Shown here in pieces: positions 1 to 8,089 of a stretch of 64,000 nucleotides of DNA; position 1 is the first letter of the stretch; each line of letters starts with the position of its first letter. The position numbers were made by a program, and so were the translations under genes. The stretch is taken from contig NZ_RXOE01000001.1 of the NCBI RefSeq assembly GCF_003965815.1, positions 682,001 through 746,000 on the forward strand. The letters are read 5' to 3'. The notes beneath the pieces were generated by a model. It made no database searches. It saw nothing but the letters and a program-made list of their open reading frames with translations, and was not told where the DNA came from. This DNA comes from Variovorax gossypii (lineage in GTDB: Bacteria > Pseudomonadota > Gammaproteobacteria > Burkholderiales > Burkholderiaceae_C).

Positions 1-187
1 CGTTGATATAGAGCCCGTCCGCCACGAACGCGAAGGCGATGCCAGCGGCCTCGGCCTTCTGCGCGGTGCGGATGAAGAAGTCGAGGTTGACGCTGGCGTC
101 GGCCGGTCCGCCCGGATGCTTCCAGGAGTTCATGTGGCTGCCGGCTCCCTGCAGCATGACGCCGAACCTGATGTTGTTGTTGCTCAT
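1..187 (-). CDS. NtaA/SnaA/DszA-type flavin monooxygenase, N-terminal fragment
   Basis: Only the first 62 residues are inside the window; the gene continues past the left edge. The start ATG (rc of CAT at 185-187) is followed by MSNNNIRFGVMLQG, then a SWKHPGGPADASVN segment and a FAFVADGLYI stretch. A Trp-x-His-Pro segment followed by an FxDGL-type strand is typical of the NtaA/SnaA/DszA branch of bacterial luciferase-like monooxygenases, which use reduced FMN from a partner reductase to oxidise small organic compounds (nitrilotriacetate, sulfones, pristinamycin). It lies 52 bp downstream of a second luciferase-like gene on the same strand, so the two are probably cotranscribed. The substrate cannot be told from this fragment. 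Confidence 0.75.
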   Translation of the reverse strand, partial: MSNNNIRFGVMLQGAGSHMNSWKHPGGPADASVNLDFFIRTAQKAEAAGIAFAFVADGLYIN

Positions 188-239
188 GACGGTCGCTCGC
201 TCGATGGAGAGAAGAGAAGAGAAGGAAAGAAAGGAAGGC

Positions 240-1292
240 TCAGGCCGGCAGCGCTGCCGGTTCGTGCGCCCTGGCCAGCAGCTCGACGGACGCATGGCGC
301 TCCGCGAAGCCGGCCACGGGGATGTCGATGACGAACTCCTCGATGCCGTACTGCTCGCTCAGCGCATCGAGCGCATCGCGCACCTCTTCGCCGGTGCCGG
401 CGATCACGTGGGGGCGGCGTTCTTCGGTCCGGTAGTCGCTCACGCCGGCCTGCCGCGCGAACTCGGCCGCGGCTTCGAGGCTGGGCAGGTTCACGCTCTG
501 GCCGGTAGGCAGGTGCACGCGGAAGCTGCGCAGTGCGCCTACGAGCTCTGCGGCCTTCTCATGCGTTTCCGCCGCGAATGCGAAGAGCGCGAGCAAAGGG
601 GCGCGCCCCGTCTCCGCGCGATAGGCTTCGATCGATCGTGCGAGGTTCACCGGGTCGCCGTTGAAATGACCCGCATAGGCGAACTGCCAGCCCAGTCGGG
701 CCGCGAGCACCGCGCTCTCGGGGCTGCCGCCGAGCAGCACGCGCTGCGGCAGCTGCGGCGGATTGGGCGTGGCGACCGCTCCGGCCAGCGCATGCCCCGA
801 GGCGATGCCCTCGTGCAGGAAGGCGTCGAGCTCGGACAGCCGGACGCCGAAGTCCTCGCCCTTCGTCTTCGCCGGATCGTGCAGCCATTGCAGCGCCTTG
901 CTGGTCAGCGGCAGGCCACCGGGCGCCTTGCCGATGCCCAGGTCCACGCGCCCCGGCGCCAGCGAGGCCAGCACGCGGAAGGCCTCCGCCACCTTGAACG
1001 GGCTGTAGTGCTGCAGCATGACGCCGCCGGTGCCCACGCGGATGCGCGATGTCTTCGCGAGCACGTGCGCGGCCAGCACCTCGGGCGCCGATCCTGCGTA
1101 GTTCCGGTTGCCATGGTGCTCGGCGAGCCAGTAGCGCCGGTAGCCCAGCCGCTCGGCGCTCTGCGCGAGCGAGACGGTGTGCTGGAACGCCTGTGCGGCG
1201 TCGGCGCCTTCGGGGATCAGGCTCTTGTCGAGCAGGGACAGCGAATACGACACGATGTGCGGCGGGACATGCCCTTGAAAGAATTGCGTCAA
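240..1292 (-). CDS. LLM-class flavin-dependent oxidoreductase (luciferase-like)
   Basis: A 350-residue protein of the bacterial luciferase-like superfamily, a TIM-barrel enzyme that uses FMN or F420. Diagnostic parts are the GYRRYWLAEHHG segment near residue 50, the SRIRVGTGGVML strand near residue 85, the SPFKVAEAFRVLASLAPGR segment and the GIGKAPGG loop. This subgroup is usually annotated only as alkane- or luciferase-like monooxygenase; the substrate is unknown. The longest frame begins with TTG at 1292, preceded by AAGAG. An in-frame GTG at 1253, giving a protein beginning VSYSLSLLDKS, would match the usual family N-terminus better, so the start is uncertain. It sits directly upstream of the NtaA-type gene and downstream of a small kinase, all on the same strand. 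Confidence 0.88.
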   Translation of the reverse strand: MTQFFQGHVPPHIVSYSLSLLDKSLIPEGADAAQAFQHTVSLAQSAERLGYRRYWLAEHHGNRNYAGSAPEVLAAHVLAKTSRIRVGTGGVMLQHYSPFKVAEAFRVLASLAPGRVDLGIGKAPGGLPLTSKALQWLHDPAKTKGEDFGVRLSELDAFLHEGIASGHALAGAVATPNPPQLPQRVLLGGSPESAVLAARLGWQFAYAGHFNGDPVNLARSIEAYRAETGRAPLLALFAFAAETHEKAAELVGALRSFRVHLPTGQSVNLPSLEAAAEFARQAGVSDYRTEERRPHVIAGTGEEVRDALDALSEQYGIEEFVIDIPVAGFAERHASVELLARAHEPAALPA

Positions 1293-1354
1293 ATTCTCTT
1301 GGGCATCGCGCGCATCGTTTGCGCCGAATTTCTATATCGATATCTGCTGAATGC

Positions 1355-1846
1355 TCAGTCGCGTGTGTGCGAAAGAATCAATTTCGCGGCCTCGTGCGCA
1401 CCGAGGGCAGCTGTGTCGACGACGAGATGCGGCGTGCTCCACGGCACGTAGTCGTGCCGCTGCACGGTCTCCCAGGTCGGCGGCACGAGGCCCGGCACGT
1501 CGATGCTGCGCTGCTCGACGCGGCGACGGTGCTCGGCAGTATCGGAGCACACGATCTCGACCTCGACGATGCGCGAGCCGGTGTCCACTGCAACCGCGCG
1601 CCATGCCTCGCGAGTGACCGGCAGTGGATTGACGCAATCGGCCAGGACCGTCTGCCCGAGCGAGAGATTTGAGCGGGCCAGCGCATAGGCCACGACATAG
1701 CCGGCCGGCCCTACGTCCGCGCCGGTCGAGCGCAGCGCCTGCTCGATGGTGTCGATGCGCAGATGCGCGCAAGGAATGAGCGCGGCGATCTCCCGCGCAA
1801 TGGTGGTCTTGCCGGTGCCCGGCAATCCGCCCAGGACGATCAGCAT
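1355..1846 (-). CDS. Small AAA-family ATPase / predicted P-loop kinase
   Basis: A 163-residue cytoplasmic protein. Its first strand and loop, MLIVLGGLPGTGKTTIA, carry a Walker A motif at residues 7-15 (GLPGTGKTT). The following LRIDTIEQAL and VLADCVNP segments resemble the substrate-binding and Walker B regions of small kinases in the zeta-toxin / chloramphenicol-phosphotransferase fold group. Length and layout fit the widespread AAA_33 predicted kinases, which phosphorylate small molecules; the substrate here is unknown. The ATG at 1844-1846 places the P-loop at the extreme N-terminus, as is normal for the family. It may share a transcript with the downstream flavoenzymes. Confidence 0.85.
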   Translation of the reverse strand: MLIVLGGLPGTGKTTIAREIAALIPCAHLRIDTIEQALRSTGADVGPAGYVVAYALARSNLSLGQTVLADCVNPLPVTREAWRAVAVDTGSRIVEVEIVCSDTAEHRRRVEQRSIDVPGLVPPTWETVQRHDYVPWSTPHLVVDTAALGAHEAAKLILSHTRD

Positions 1847-1886
1847 GGCCTCGCCTCCACCCGGGCCCGACGGCCCGGCATGGCGC

Positions 1887-2084
1887 TCACCACGAATGCG
1901 GCAGCAGGGTCAGCATCGTGGCCGCGCGCAGCCGGCGCAGCGCCCTCAACGGCACATAGCCGTGCGGTGCGCGGCGCGCCAGCGCATGCGGTGAACTCGG
2001 GGGAATGCGCCATGCCTTCGCCGTCAGGTCGATCACATGGCGAGCCTGGGCGGCCGGGGAAACATAGTGGGTGCGCAGTTGCAT
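1887..2084 (-). CDS. Hypothetical small basic protein
   Basis: A possible 65-residue protein beginning MQLRTHYVSPAAQARH and ending LLPHSW. It is rich in Arg, Ala and Leu with no recognised domain, signal peptide or membrane segment. A longer form could start at 2195, but its extra N-terminal part looks like translated intergenic sequence. The only support is position: it fills the gap between the aldo/keto reductase and the kinase on the same strand. I do not recognise it, and it could be a spurious frame in high-GC DNA. Confidence 0.35.
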   Translation of the reverse strand: MQLRTHYVSPAAQARHVIDLTAKAWRIPPSSPHALARRAPHGYVPLRALRRLRAATMLTLLPHSW

Positions 2085-2195
2085 GGCAGTGAATCGCGAA
2101 ATGCTTTCTTGCGCCGATTCTGCTGGGCACCACCGCTCCTGCCAAAGACGGATTCCAAGTTTCCTGATTCGATTGGTGAATCGTGACGCGCACAT

Positions 2196-3236
2196 TCAGG
2201 CGAAGTCGGTCGAAGGCTTCTCCCACAGATTGACGCCGCCTTCCACCGCGTACTTGTCGATCTCGGCGAGCTCCTCGGCGCTCAGCGGCGCATGCGAGAG
2301 CGCGGCCACGTTGTCGACGATCTGCTCGGGCCGGCTTGCGCCGATCAGCGCCGAGCTGACGCGCGGATCGCGCAGCGTCCAGGTCAGCGCGAGTTGCGCG
2401 AGCGTCTGGCCGCGGCGTCTTGCGATCTCGTTGAGCGCACGGGCACGCTCGACATTGGCCTCCGACAGGTGCTCCTGCTTCAGCGATCCGCCGCCGGGCC
2501 GGTTGATGCGTGCGTCGGGCGGGATGCCGTTGAGGTACTTGTCGGTGAGCAGGCCCTGCGCGAGCGGCGTGAAGGCGATGACGCCGGCGCCCAGTTCGTC
2601 GGTGGCGTTGAGCAGGTCTTTCTCGATCCAGCGGTTGAACAGGTTGTAGGCCGGCTGGTGGATGAGCAGCGGCACCTTCCACTCGCGCAGCAGCGCGGCG
2701 ATCTCGCGCGTCTTGCCGGCCGAGTAAGAAGAAATGCCGATGTAGAGCGCCTTGCCCTGCTGCACGGCCTGGGCCAGCGCGGAGGCGGTTTCCTCCAACG
2801 GCGTGTGCGGATCGAAGCGGTGCGAATAGAAGATGTCGACGTAGTCCACGCCCAGCCGCTTCAGGCTCTGGTCGAGGCTCGCGAGCACGTATTTGCGCGA
2901 ACCGCCGCCCTGGCCGTAGGGGCCGGGCCACATGTCCCAGCCGGCCTTGCTCGAGATGATGAGCTCGTCGCGGTACGGCTTGAAGTCTTCGCGCAGCAGC
3001 CGGCCGAAATTGGTCTCGGCGCTGCCGTAGGGTGGGCCGTAGTTGTTGGCCAGGTCGAAGTGGTTGATTCCGAGGTCGAAGGCGGTGCGCAGCAACTGGC
3101 GCTGCGTGGCGATGGAGGTGGTGTCCCCGAAGTTGTGCCAGAGCCCGAGCGAAATGGCGGGCAGCACGAGCCCGCTGCGCCCGACGCGGCGGTAGGGAAT
3201 GGCGTCGTAGCGCTTGGAGTCGGCGTGGTAGGTCAT
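2196..3236 (-). CDS. Aldo/keto reductase, YghZ/GpR-like
   Basis: A 346-residue NAD(P)H-dependent aldo/keto reductase. The chosen ATG at 3234-3236 gives MTYHADSKRYDAIPYRRVGRSGL, the usual start of the YghZ subgroup (L-glyceraldehyde-3-phosphate reductase and potassium-channel-beta-like AKRs); a longer frame to 3335 adds only low-complexity residues. The catalytic tetrad is visible: Asp in FDLANNYGPPYGSAE with its Tyr, Lys in IISSKAGW, and His in DIFYSHRFDP. The C-terminal SSALIGASRPEQIVDNV is the cofactor-binding SxxIxGxxxxxQ segment. The enzyme probably reduces aldehydes such as methylglyoxal. It is transcribed divergently from the ABC importer that starts at 3454, with 217 bp between the two start codons. 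Confidence 0.93.
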   Translation of the reverse strand: MTYHADSKRYDAIPYRRVGRSGLVLPAISLGLWHNFGDTTSIATQRQLLRTAFDLGINHFDLANNYGPPYGSAETNFGRLLREDFKPYRDELIISSKAGWDMWPGPYGQGGGSRKYVLASLDQSLKRLGVDYVDIFYSHRFDPHTPLEETASALAQAVQQGKALYIGISSYSAGKTREIAALLREWKVPLLIHQPAYNLFNRWIEKDLLNATDELGAGVIAFTPLAQGLLTDKYLNGIPPDARINRPGGGSLKQEHLSEANVERARALNEIARRRGQTLAQLALTWTLRDPRVSSALIGASRPEQIVDNVAALSHAPLSAEELAEIDKYAVEGGVNLWEKPSTDFA

Positions 3237-3372
3237 GGGCGTGTCTTGTCCTGACGATGGATGAGGATGGAAAGGAGCCGTCGAGGATGCCCCCGCAGGC
3301 CCGGCGCGGCAAGCATTTCCACGCCGCTGTCGCACTTATCCGTCGCCGCATATGCATAGGCGGTTTTCTTCG

Positions 3373-3412
3373 TTGGCCCGGCGCGGAGCGCTTCCTAGCA
3401 TCGGCGCTCCGC
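3373..3412 (+). promoter_or_regulatory. Putative promoter with overlapping palindrome, upstream of the ABC importer
   Basis: A sigma70-like pair is visible: TTGGCC at 3373-3378 and TAGCAT at 3396-3401, separated by 17 bp. A perfect 9-bp inverted repeat, GCGGAGCGC (3383-3391) and GCGCTCCGC (3404-3412), is centred on the -10 element with a 12-bp spacer. This could be a repressor operator or a 5'-UTR hairpin. The match to consensus is only four of six in each hexamer, so the promoter call is tentative. Confidence 0.4.
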
Positions 3413-3453
3413 CAACTTGCAGAAAGAGCGCTCCCCCGCGCGAGCGTGCCGCC

Positions 3454-4518
3454 ATGCCCATCGAGACCCCCGCCCTTCCTTCGCGTCCTTCGCGCCGCCA
3501 CGCGCTCAAGACCTTCGCCTCGCTCGCCGCCGCCGGAGGCCTCGGCGGCGCCCTGCTCGCGGGCTGCTCGCGCGAGGAAGGCGGCAAGACCGCATCGGCC
3601 GGCGGCGCCCCGGCCGTGGTGAAGAAGACCGGCGACAAGGTCGCCTTCAAGTACCCGAACAACCCCTCGTTCGACCTGATCTACCTGGCCGACGAGCTGG
3701 GCTACTTCGAGGGCACGAACACCCGCCCCGACTACGTCGGCAAGATCGCCGCGCCGCAGATCATTCCGCTGGTGGGAACGGGCGAGATCGACTTCGGCAG
3801 CCGCATGGTGCCGCTGGTGATCTCCGCCATCGCCTCGGGCGCCGACCTGAAGGTGGTGGCCGCCGGCGGCAAGACGCTGCAGGAAGCGCCGCACATGAAG
3901 TACTTCGTACGCAAGGACTCGGGCATCCGCGAACCGAAAGACCTCGAAGGCAAGACCATCGGTTTCAACAGCTTCGGCGCATGCGCCGAGTTCGTCACCA
4001 AGAAGTACCTGCGCCAGCACGGCGTGGACGTGAACAAGATCAACTTCGTCGTCATTCCCGACGAGCAGGCCGAACAGACGCTGGTGACGCGCAACACCGA
4101 CCTGGCGATCATCCACGCGCCCTTCTCCGGCCGCGCCGACAACGCCGACCAGCTGGTGCGCCTGTGGAGCGACTACGACCTGGACGGCGGCCTCGGAGGA
4201 ATGGCGCCCTACAGCGCGCACGGCCAGTTCATCCGCCAGCACCCCGAGGCCGTGCGCGACGTGGTCGCGGCACTTGCCAAGGCCGGCAACTGGGTCAACG
4301 CCAACACCGAGGAAGCGCGCAAGCTGGTGGCCAAGCGCATCAACATGGACCTGAAGAACGTCGACCGCTATGCCTACGTCGACGACCTGGTGGTGACCGA
4401 GCCGCCGATCCAGTACTACATCGACATCCTGCAGTCCGAGGGCAAGCTGGCCGCCGGCAAGGTGTCGGTGAAGGACGTGTACACGAACGAGTTCAACCCG
4501 TTCGCCACCAGGACCTGA
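3454..4518 (+). CDS. ABC transporter substrate-binding lipoprotein (NMT1/SsuA type)
   Basis: A 354-residue binding protein of the nitrate/sulfonate/taurine or NMT1/THI5-like family. The ATG at 3454 gives an N-terminus with a twin-arginine motif (SRRHALKTF, about residues 13-21), a hydrophobic stretch and a lipobox LLAGC near residue 39, so the protein is probably Tat-exported and lipid-anchored. The lobe sequence FDLIYLADELGYFEG, then GTGEIDFGSRMVPLVISAIASGADLKVVAA, is characteristic. It heads an operon with ATPase (10 bp gap), permease and a second binding protein. Family members bind sulfonates, nitrate, taurine, pyrimidine precursors or bicarbonate; the ligand here is not determined. Confidence 0.9.
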   Translation: MPIETPALPSRPSRRHALKTFASLAAAGGLGGALLAGCSREEGGKTASAGGAPAVVKKTGDKVAFKYPNNPSFDLIYLADELGYFEGTNTRPDYVGKIAAPQIIPLVGTGEIDFGSRMVPLVISAIASGADLKVVAAGGKTLQEAPHMKYFVRKDSGIREPKDLEGKTIGFNSFGACAEFVTKKYLRQHGVDVNKINFVVIPDEQAEQTLVTRNTDLAIIHAPFSGRADNADQLVRLWSDYDLDGGLGGMAPYSAHGQFIRQHPEAVRDVVAALAKAGNWVNANTEEARKLVAKRINMDLKNVDRYAYVDDLVVTEPPIQYYIDILQSEGKLAAGKVSVKDVYTNEFNPFATRT

Positions 4519-4528
4519 GCACTCGCCC

Positions 4529-5338
4529 ATGAGCATCAAGATCTCTGCCCGCGACGTGCGGATGGACTACGCGGCGCGCGGCGCGAGCGATCGCGTTCGC
4601 GTGCTCGAAGGCTTCGACCTCGACGTGCGCGAGGGCGAGTTCCTCTCGGTGCTCGGGCCCTCGGGCTGCGGCAAGTCGACCTTTCTCGGCATCCTGGCCG
4701 GGCTCACCGAGCGCACCGGCGGGCGCATCGCCATCAACGGCCAGCCGCTTTCGGGCATCAACCGCAACCAGGGCGTGGTGTTCCAGGGCTATGCGCTCTT
4801 TCCGTGGCTGTCGGTACTGGACAACATCGCGGTCGGGCTGGAGATACGCGGCATCGGCAAGGCCGAGCGCCGCCGCACCGCGCACGAATACCTGGAGCTG
4901 GTCGGCCTGCACGGCTTCGCCGACCGCTACCCGCACGAAATCTCGGGCGGCATGAAGCAGCGCGTGGCCATCGCGCGCTCGCTGGCCTACAAACCCGACG
5001 TGCTGCTGATGGACGAGCCCTTCGCCGCGCTCGACGCGCAGACGCGCGAGATCCTGCAGGGCGAGCTGCTGCGCATCTGGGAGCAGTACCGCAAGACCAT
5101 CGTCTTCATCACGCACAGCCTGGAGGAAGCCGTGTACCTGTCGGACCGCGTCGCGGTGATGACGCAGCGGCCCGGGCGCATCAAGGACATCATCGACATC
5201 CCGCTCGCGCGGCCCCGTTCGGCGGAGCTGCGCCACACGGCCGAGTTTGCGGCGCTGCGCCAGCGCGCCTGGGAAGTGCTGAAAGACGAAGTGCAGATCG
5301 GCCTGCGGCCCAGGTCGCTCGAAGGAGTCGTATCGTGA
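4529..5338 (+). CDS. ABC transporter ATP-binding protein (SsuB/TauB/NrtD type)
   Basis: A 269-residue ATPase subunit. Walker A is GPSGCGKST at residues 43-51, the Q-loop is VVFQGYALFPW near 83-93, the signature is SGGMKQR at 139-145, Walker B is LLMDEP at 159-164, and the switch histidine lies in FITHSLEEA. The FPW sequence after the Q-loop and the LEEAVYLSDRVAVMT segment are typical of the nitrate/sulfonate/taurine import ATPases. Its TGA (5336-5338) overlaps the GTG start of the permease, so translation is probably coupled. Confidence 0.94.
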   Translation: MSIKISARDVRMDYAARGASDRVRVLEGFDLDVREGEFLSVLGPSGCGKSTFLGILAGLTERTGGRIAINGQPLSGINRNQGVVFQGYALFPWLSVLDNIAVGLEIRGIGKAERRRTAHEYLELVGLHGFADRYPHEISGGMKQRVAIARSLAYKPDVLLMDEPFAALDAQTREILQGELLRIWEQYRKTIVFITHSLEEAVYLSDRVAVMTQRPGRIKDIIDIPLARPRSAELRHTAEFAALRQRAWEVLKDEVQIGLRPRSLEGVVS

Positions 5339-6162
5339 GCGCGGTGCTCGACGCGCCGGTGGTCCGGTCGCCGAACCGAATCCTGAAGCTCGCGCGCGGC
5401 TTCGGCCGGGTGGCCGAGCGCGGCATCGGCATCGTGATCTTTCTGGCGCTGTGGGAGGCCTTGCCGCGCCTGGGCATCGTGAGCGACGCCTACCTGAGCC
5501 CGCCCTCCGCCGTGATCGCGAGCATCGCGCAGCTTGTCGACACGGGCCAGCTCTGGAAGCACCTGGTGGCCAGTCTGCAGCGCTCGCTGTGGGGGCTGGT
5601 GCTCGCGAGCTTCTCGGGCGTGGTGCTGGGCCTGCTGATCGGCAGCTCGAAGCGGCTGGCCGCCATCGTCGATCCGGTGCTGCAGCTCTTTCGCCAGACC
5701 TCGGCCTTCGCGCTGTTCCCGGTGTTCATCCTGTTCCTGGGCATCGGCGAGCTGTCGAAGGTGGCGATCATCTTCTGGGCCTCGTTCTGGCCGGTGCTGC
5801 TGAGCACGGTGGGCGGCGTGAAGCAGGTCGACCGGCTGCTGGTGAACTCGGCGCTGTCGATGGGCGCGTCGCGGCGCTTCATCTTCTTCAAGGTGGTGCT
5901 GCCGGCCTCGCTGCCGTCCATCTTCACCGGCGTGAGGCTGGCGGGCGCCTACAGCATCACGGCGCTGGTGGCGGCCGAGATGATCGGTGCGCACTCGGGG
6001 CTGGGCTTTCTCACGCTGAACTCGCAGGAGACCTTCCAGATACCGACGATGTACGCGGGCATCCTGCTGCTGGCTGTGGTGGGGCTGGTGCTCAACTACC
6101 TGCTCGCGCTGCTGGAGCGACGGCTGCTGCGCTGGCGGCGGGGGCTGAGCCTCGATGAGTGA
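5335..6162 (+). CDS. ABC transporter permease (SsuC/TauC/NrtB type)
   Basis: A 275-residue inner-membrane permease with about six hydrophobic segments. The start is the GTG at 5335, overlapping the ATPase stop as GTGA, with GAAGGAG about eight bases upstream. The cytoplasmic EAA loop is clear in SMGASRRFIFFKVVLPASLPSIFTG, and AEMIGAHSGLGFL is typical of the BPD_transp_1 permeases of sulfonate and taurine importers. Its end overlaps the ATG of the next gene by 8 bp. It forms the membrane channel together with the ATPase and one or both adjacent binding proteins. Confidence 0.93.
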   Translation: MSAVLDAPVVRSPNRILKLARGFGRVAERGIGIVIFLALWEALPRLGIVSDAYLSPPSAVIASIAQLVDTGQLWKHLVASLQRSLWGLVLASFSGVVLGLLIGSSKRLAAIVDPVLQLFRQTSAFALFPVFILFLGIGELSKVAIIFWASFWPVLLSTVGGVKQVDRLLVNSALSMGASRRFIFFKVVLPASLPSIFTGVRLAGAYSITALVAAEMIGAHSGLGFLTLNSQETFQIPTMYAGILLLAVVGLVLNYLLALLERRLLRWRRGLSLDE

Positions 6163-7054
6163 AGCAGCCGCCCCTGTCTCCCCTTCCGCCCCTGCCTCGC
6201 GTCGTCGCCGGCTCGCGCTGGCCGGCGTGTCGCTGGTCGCGGCCGCCGCGCTTGCGGGCCTGGGTGCTTCCTGGGCCTCGGGCAGCCGGCTGAGCGAACT
6301 GCCCAAGGGGCCGGTGCTGGCCAAGGCCATCGAACGCGGCACGCTGGTCGTCGGCGTGCGCCGCTACCCGCGGCCAGCGCCGCCCGAGGCACCCACGCCA
6401 CCGGAGCCCGATGGCTTCGACGCCACACTGGCGCGCGAGCTGGCCCGCTCGCTGAACCTGAAGCTCGAACTCGTGGGGCTGGACGTCGCCGCGCAGGAAG
6501 CCGCATTGCGCGAGGGCCGCGTCGACCTGCTGGTCGCCGGCGTGCCGACGACGGCCGCGCCCAAGGGCATCGACGCGGCGCCCGGCAGCTACGACACCGG
6601 CAGCGGCCTGGTGGTCGCGCTGCGCAAGGGCCGCGTGCAGGATGCCGAAGCGCTGCGCGGCGCATCGGTCTGCGTGGGCGAAGGCTCTGGCTATGCCGGC
6701 GCGGTGTCGCTGCGCTTCGGGGCCGAGCCGCACAGCTACCCCTCTTCCGTGCACGCGGTGTCGGCCTTCATGGCCGGCGAATGCACGGCGCTGGCAGAAG
6801 ACGCGGAAGTGCTGGAGCGCCTGCTCAAGAACGACGAGTGGCGCTTCTACAAGCCGCTGGCGAGCGGCCTGCGTCCGCCGTCGGATGCGGCCATCCGCCT
6901 GCCGCAGGGCGACGCCGCCTCGCGCGACTACCTGGCCGCCGCGCTGCGTCAGTGGCGCGCCGACGGCACGCTGGCCCAGGCACGCGGCGCGCGGGCGGGC
7001 AACCTGCAGTTCGAGATCACGCTGCTCAAGGACGGCTTCATCTGCCACTCCTGA
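6155..7054 (+). CDS. Second ABC-type solute-binding protein, Bac_3-like
   Basis: A 299-residue protein with an N-terminal RRRR-flanked hydrophobic segment (about residues 17-40) that may act as an uncleaved anchor or signal, followed by a two-lobe periplasmic domain. AIERGTLVVGVRRYPRP at the beginning and FDATLARELARSLNLKLELVGL resemble the polar-amino-acid family of binding proteins (SBP_bac_3), with the DLLVAGVP strand typical of that fold. It overlaps the permease end by 8 bp, so it belongs to the same transcript. Having a binding protein of a different family at both ends of one ABC cassette is unusual; it might be an alternative receptor or an accessory sensor. Confidence 0.82.
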   Translation: MSEAAAPVSPSAPASRRRRLALAGVSLVAAAALAGLGASWASGSRLSELPKGPVLAKAIERGTLVVGVRRYPRPAPPEAPTPPEPDGFDATLARELARSLNLKLELVGLDVAAQEAALREGRVDLLVAGVPTTAAPKGIDAAPGSYDTGSGLVVALRKGRVQDAEALRGASVCVGEGSGYAGAVSLRFGAEPHSYPSSVHAVSAFMAGECTALAEDAEVLERLLKNDEWRFYKPLASGLRPPSDAAIRLPQGDAASRDYLAAALRQWRADGTLAQARGARAGNLQFEITLLKDGFICHS

Positions 7055-7070
7055 GCAGCCGGGGAGCGCC

Positions 7071-8060
7071 TCAGGCCTGCGGGGCGCGCCATTCGGCCAG
7101 AGCGAAGTCGCGGTTCACGAGGTTCTCGGCCAGCAGGAACTTCTTCACCTCGTCGAGCAGCGCCAGCCCTTCGGCCGGGTACGCAGCTTCGGGAAAGTGC
7201 GACAGCGGATGCGAGATCTTCACGATCTCCAGCGGAAAGCCGCTCACCTCCGAGTGGAAGGCGTAATAGTCGGCACTGTTGCGGTGGATCTCCTGCAGGG
7301 CAGTCCGCCGGGCGCGCGTCCAGGCTGCGGGCAGCCCCGGAGAGGCGGCCAGCAGCTTGCCCGAAGCGACGATCACCGATGTGCCGCGCAGCGTCGGATG
7401 CTTCTCGGCCTCGTCGATCACCGGATAACCGCGCGAGGCCAGCAGCGGCCCCACGTCGATCTGCGCCGCGAAGGCCGCGATCGAGCCCTGGTCGAGCGCA
7501 GCCTCGCCGTCGCGCGGGAACATGTGGATCACCTTCACGGACTTCTGCAGACCGTTCTCGCGAAGCAGGCCCAGCACGTAGCGATGCATGTAGGAGCCGC
7601 GCGCCACGCCGATGGACTGGCCCTCGAGTTCCTTCACGCTGCGCACGCCATTGCGCGGCGTGAGCAGCCAGACGTTCATGCCCACCGCGTCGAAGCCGAT
7701 GAGTTGCCCGTCGAGCCCGCGCGAGCGCGCCACGACGGCGGGCGTGTCGCCGTAGATGCCGACGTCGAGCGCGCCCGAGAGAAACGCCTCGTTGAGGTCG
7801 GGCCCGTTCGGGAAATTGCGCGTCGTCACCTCCCTGAAGCCCAGCGGCGCCAGCTCGCGCAGCAGGTGTCCTTGCCGCAGCGCCCAGCCGGTGGCGTTCG
7901 CGGGCTTCTTGCCGGGGCCGATGTAGCCCAGGCGCAGCATCTGGCCGCTGCCTTGTTGCTGCTGCGCGATGGAGAAGACTGGCAATGCGCTCGCGGCGGC
8001 AGCGGCAGTCGCGGCGACGGCGCCGCGCAGCACGCGGCGGCGGCTTGGAAGATCGGACAT
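7071..8060 (-). CDS. ABC substrate-binding protein, aliphatic-sulfonate (SsuA) type
   Basis: A 329-residue exported binding protein. The ATG at 8058-8060 gives MSDLPSRRRVLRGAVAATAA, a twin-arginine signal, with probable cleavage near SIAQQQQ. The lobe begins LRLGYIGPGKKP and contains GALDVGIYGDTPAVVARSRGLDGQLIGF, the pattern of SsuA-like proteins that bind aliphatic sulfonates or similar ligands. No permease or ATPase accompanies it on this strand; it lies 29 bp after the ferredoxin gene and faces the ABC cassette tail to tail (16 bp). It probably feeds the SsuBC-type transporter at 4529-6162. The frame could extend upstream, but that part overlaps the ferredoxin and reads as low-complexity sequence. 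Confidence 0.87.
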   Translation of the reverse strand: MSDLPSRRRVLRGAVAATAAAAASALPVFSIAQQQQGSGQMLRLGYIGPGKKPANATGWALRQGHLLRELAPLGFREVTTRNFPNGPDLNEAFLSGALDVGIYGDTPAVVARSRGLDGQLIGFDAVGMNVWLLTPRNGVRSVKELEGQSIGVARGSYMHRYVLGLLRENGLQKSVKVIHMFPRDGEAALDQGSIAAFAAQIDVGPLLASRGYPVIDEAEKHPTLRGTSVIVASGKLLAASPGLPAAWTRARRTALQEIHRNSADYYAFHSEVSGFPLEIVKISHPLSHFPEAAYPAEGLALLDEVKKFLLAENLVNRDFALAEWRAPQA

Positions 8061-8089
8061 CGAAAAGACTCTGGAGAAGAAAAACAGAT

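Noticed and set aside
1861..1878. CCGGGCC-CGAC-GGCCCGG hairpin as a terminator between the small hypothetical gene and the kinase
   Set aside because: No T-run follows, and such short GC palindromes are expected by chance in DNA of this composition.
1840..4539. An 899-codon minus-strand frame across the aldo/keto reductase, the divergent promoter and the binding protein
   Set aside because: It crosses genes with clear protein families in other frames, and its product shows only Arg/Ala/His-rich sequence without motifs.
7050..7072. CCTGAG...CTCAGG dyad as a bidirectional terminator between the convergent binding-protein genes
   Set aside because: The stem is only six pairs with a long loop and no T-run, so the evidence is too weak to list it as a feature.
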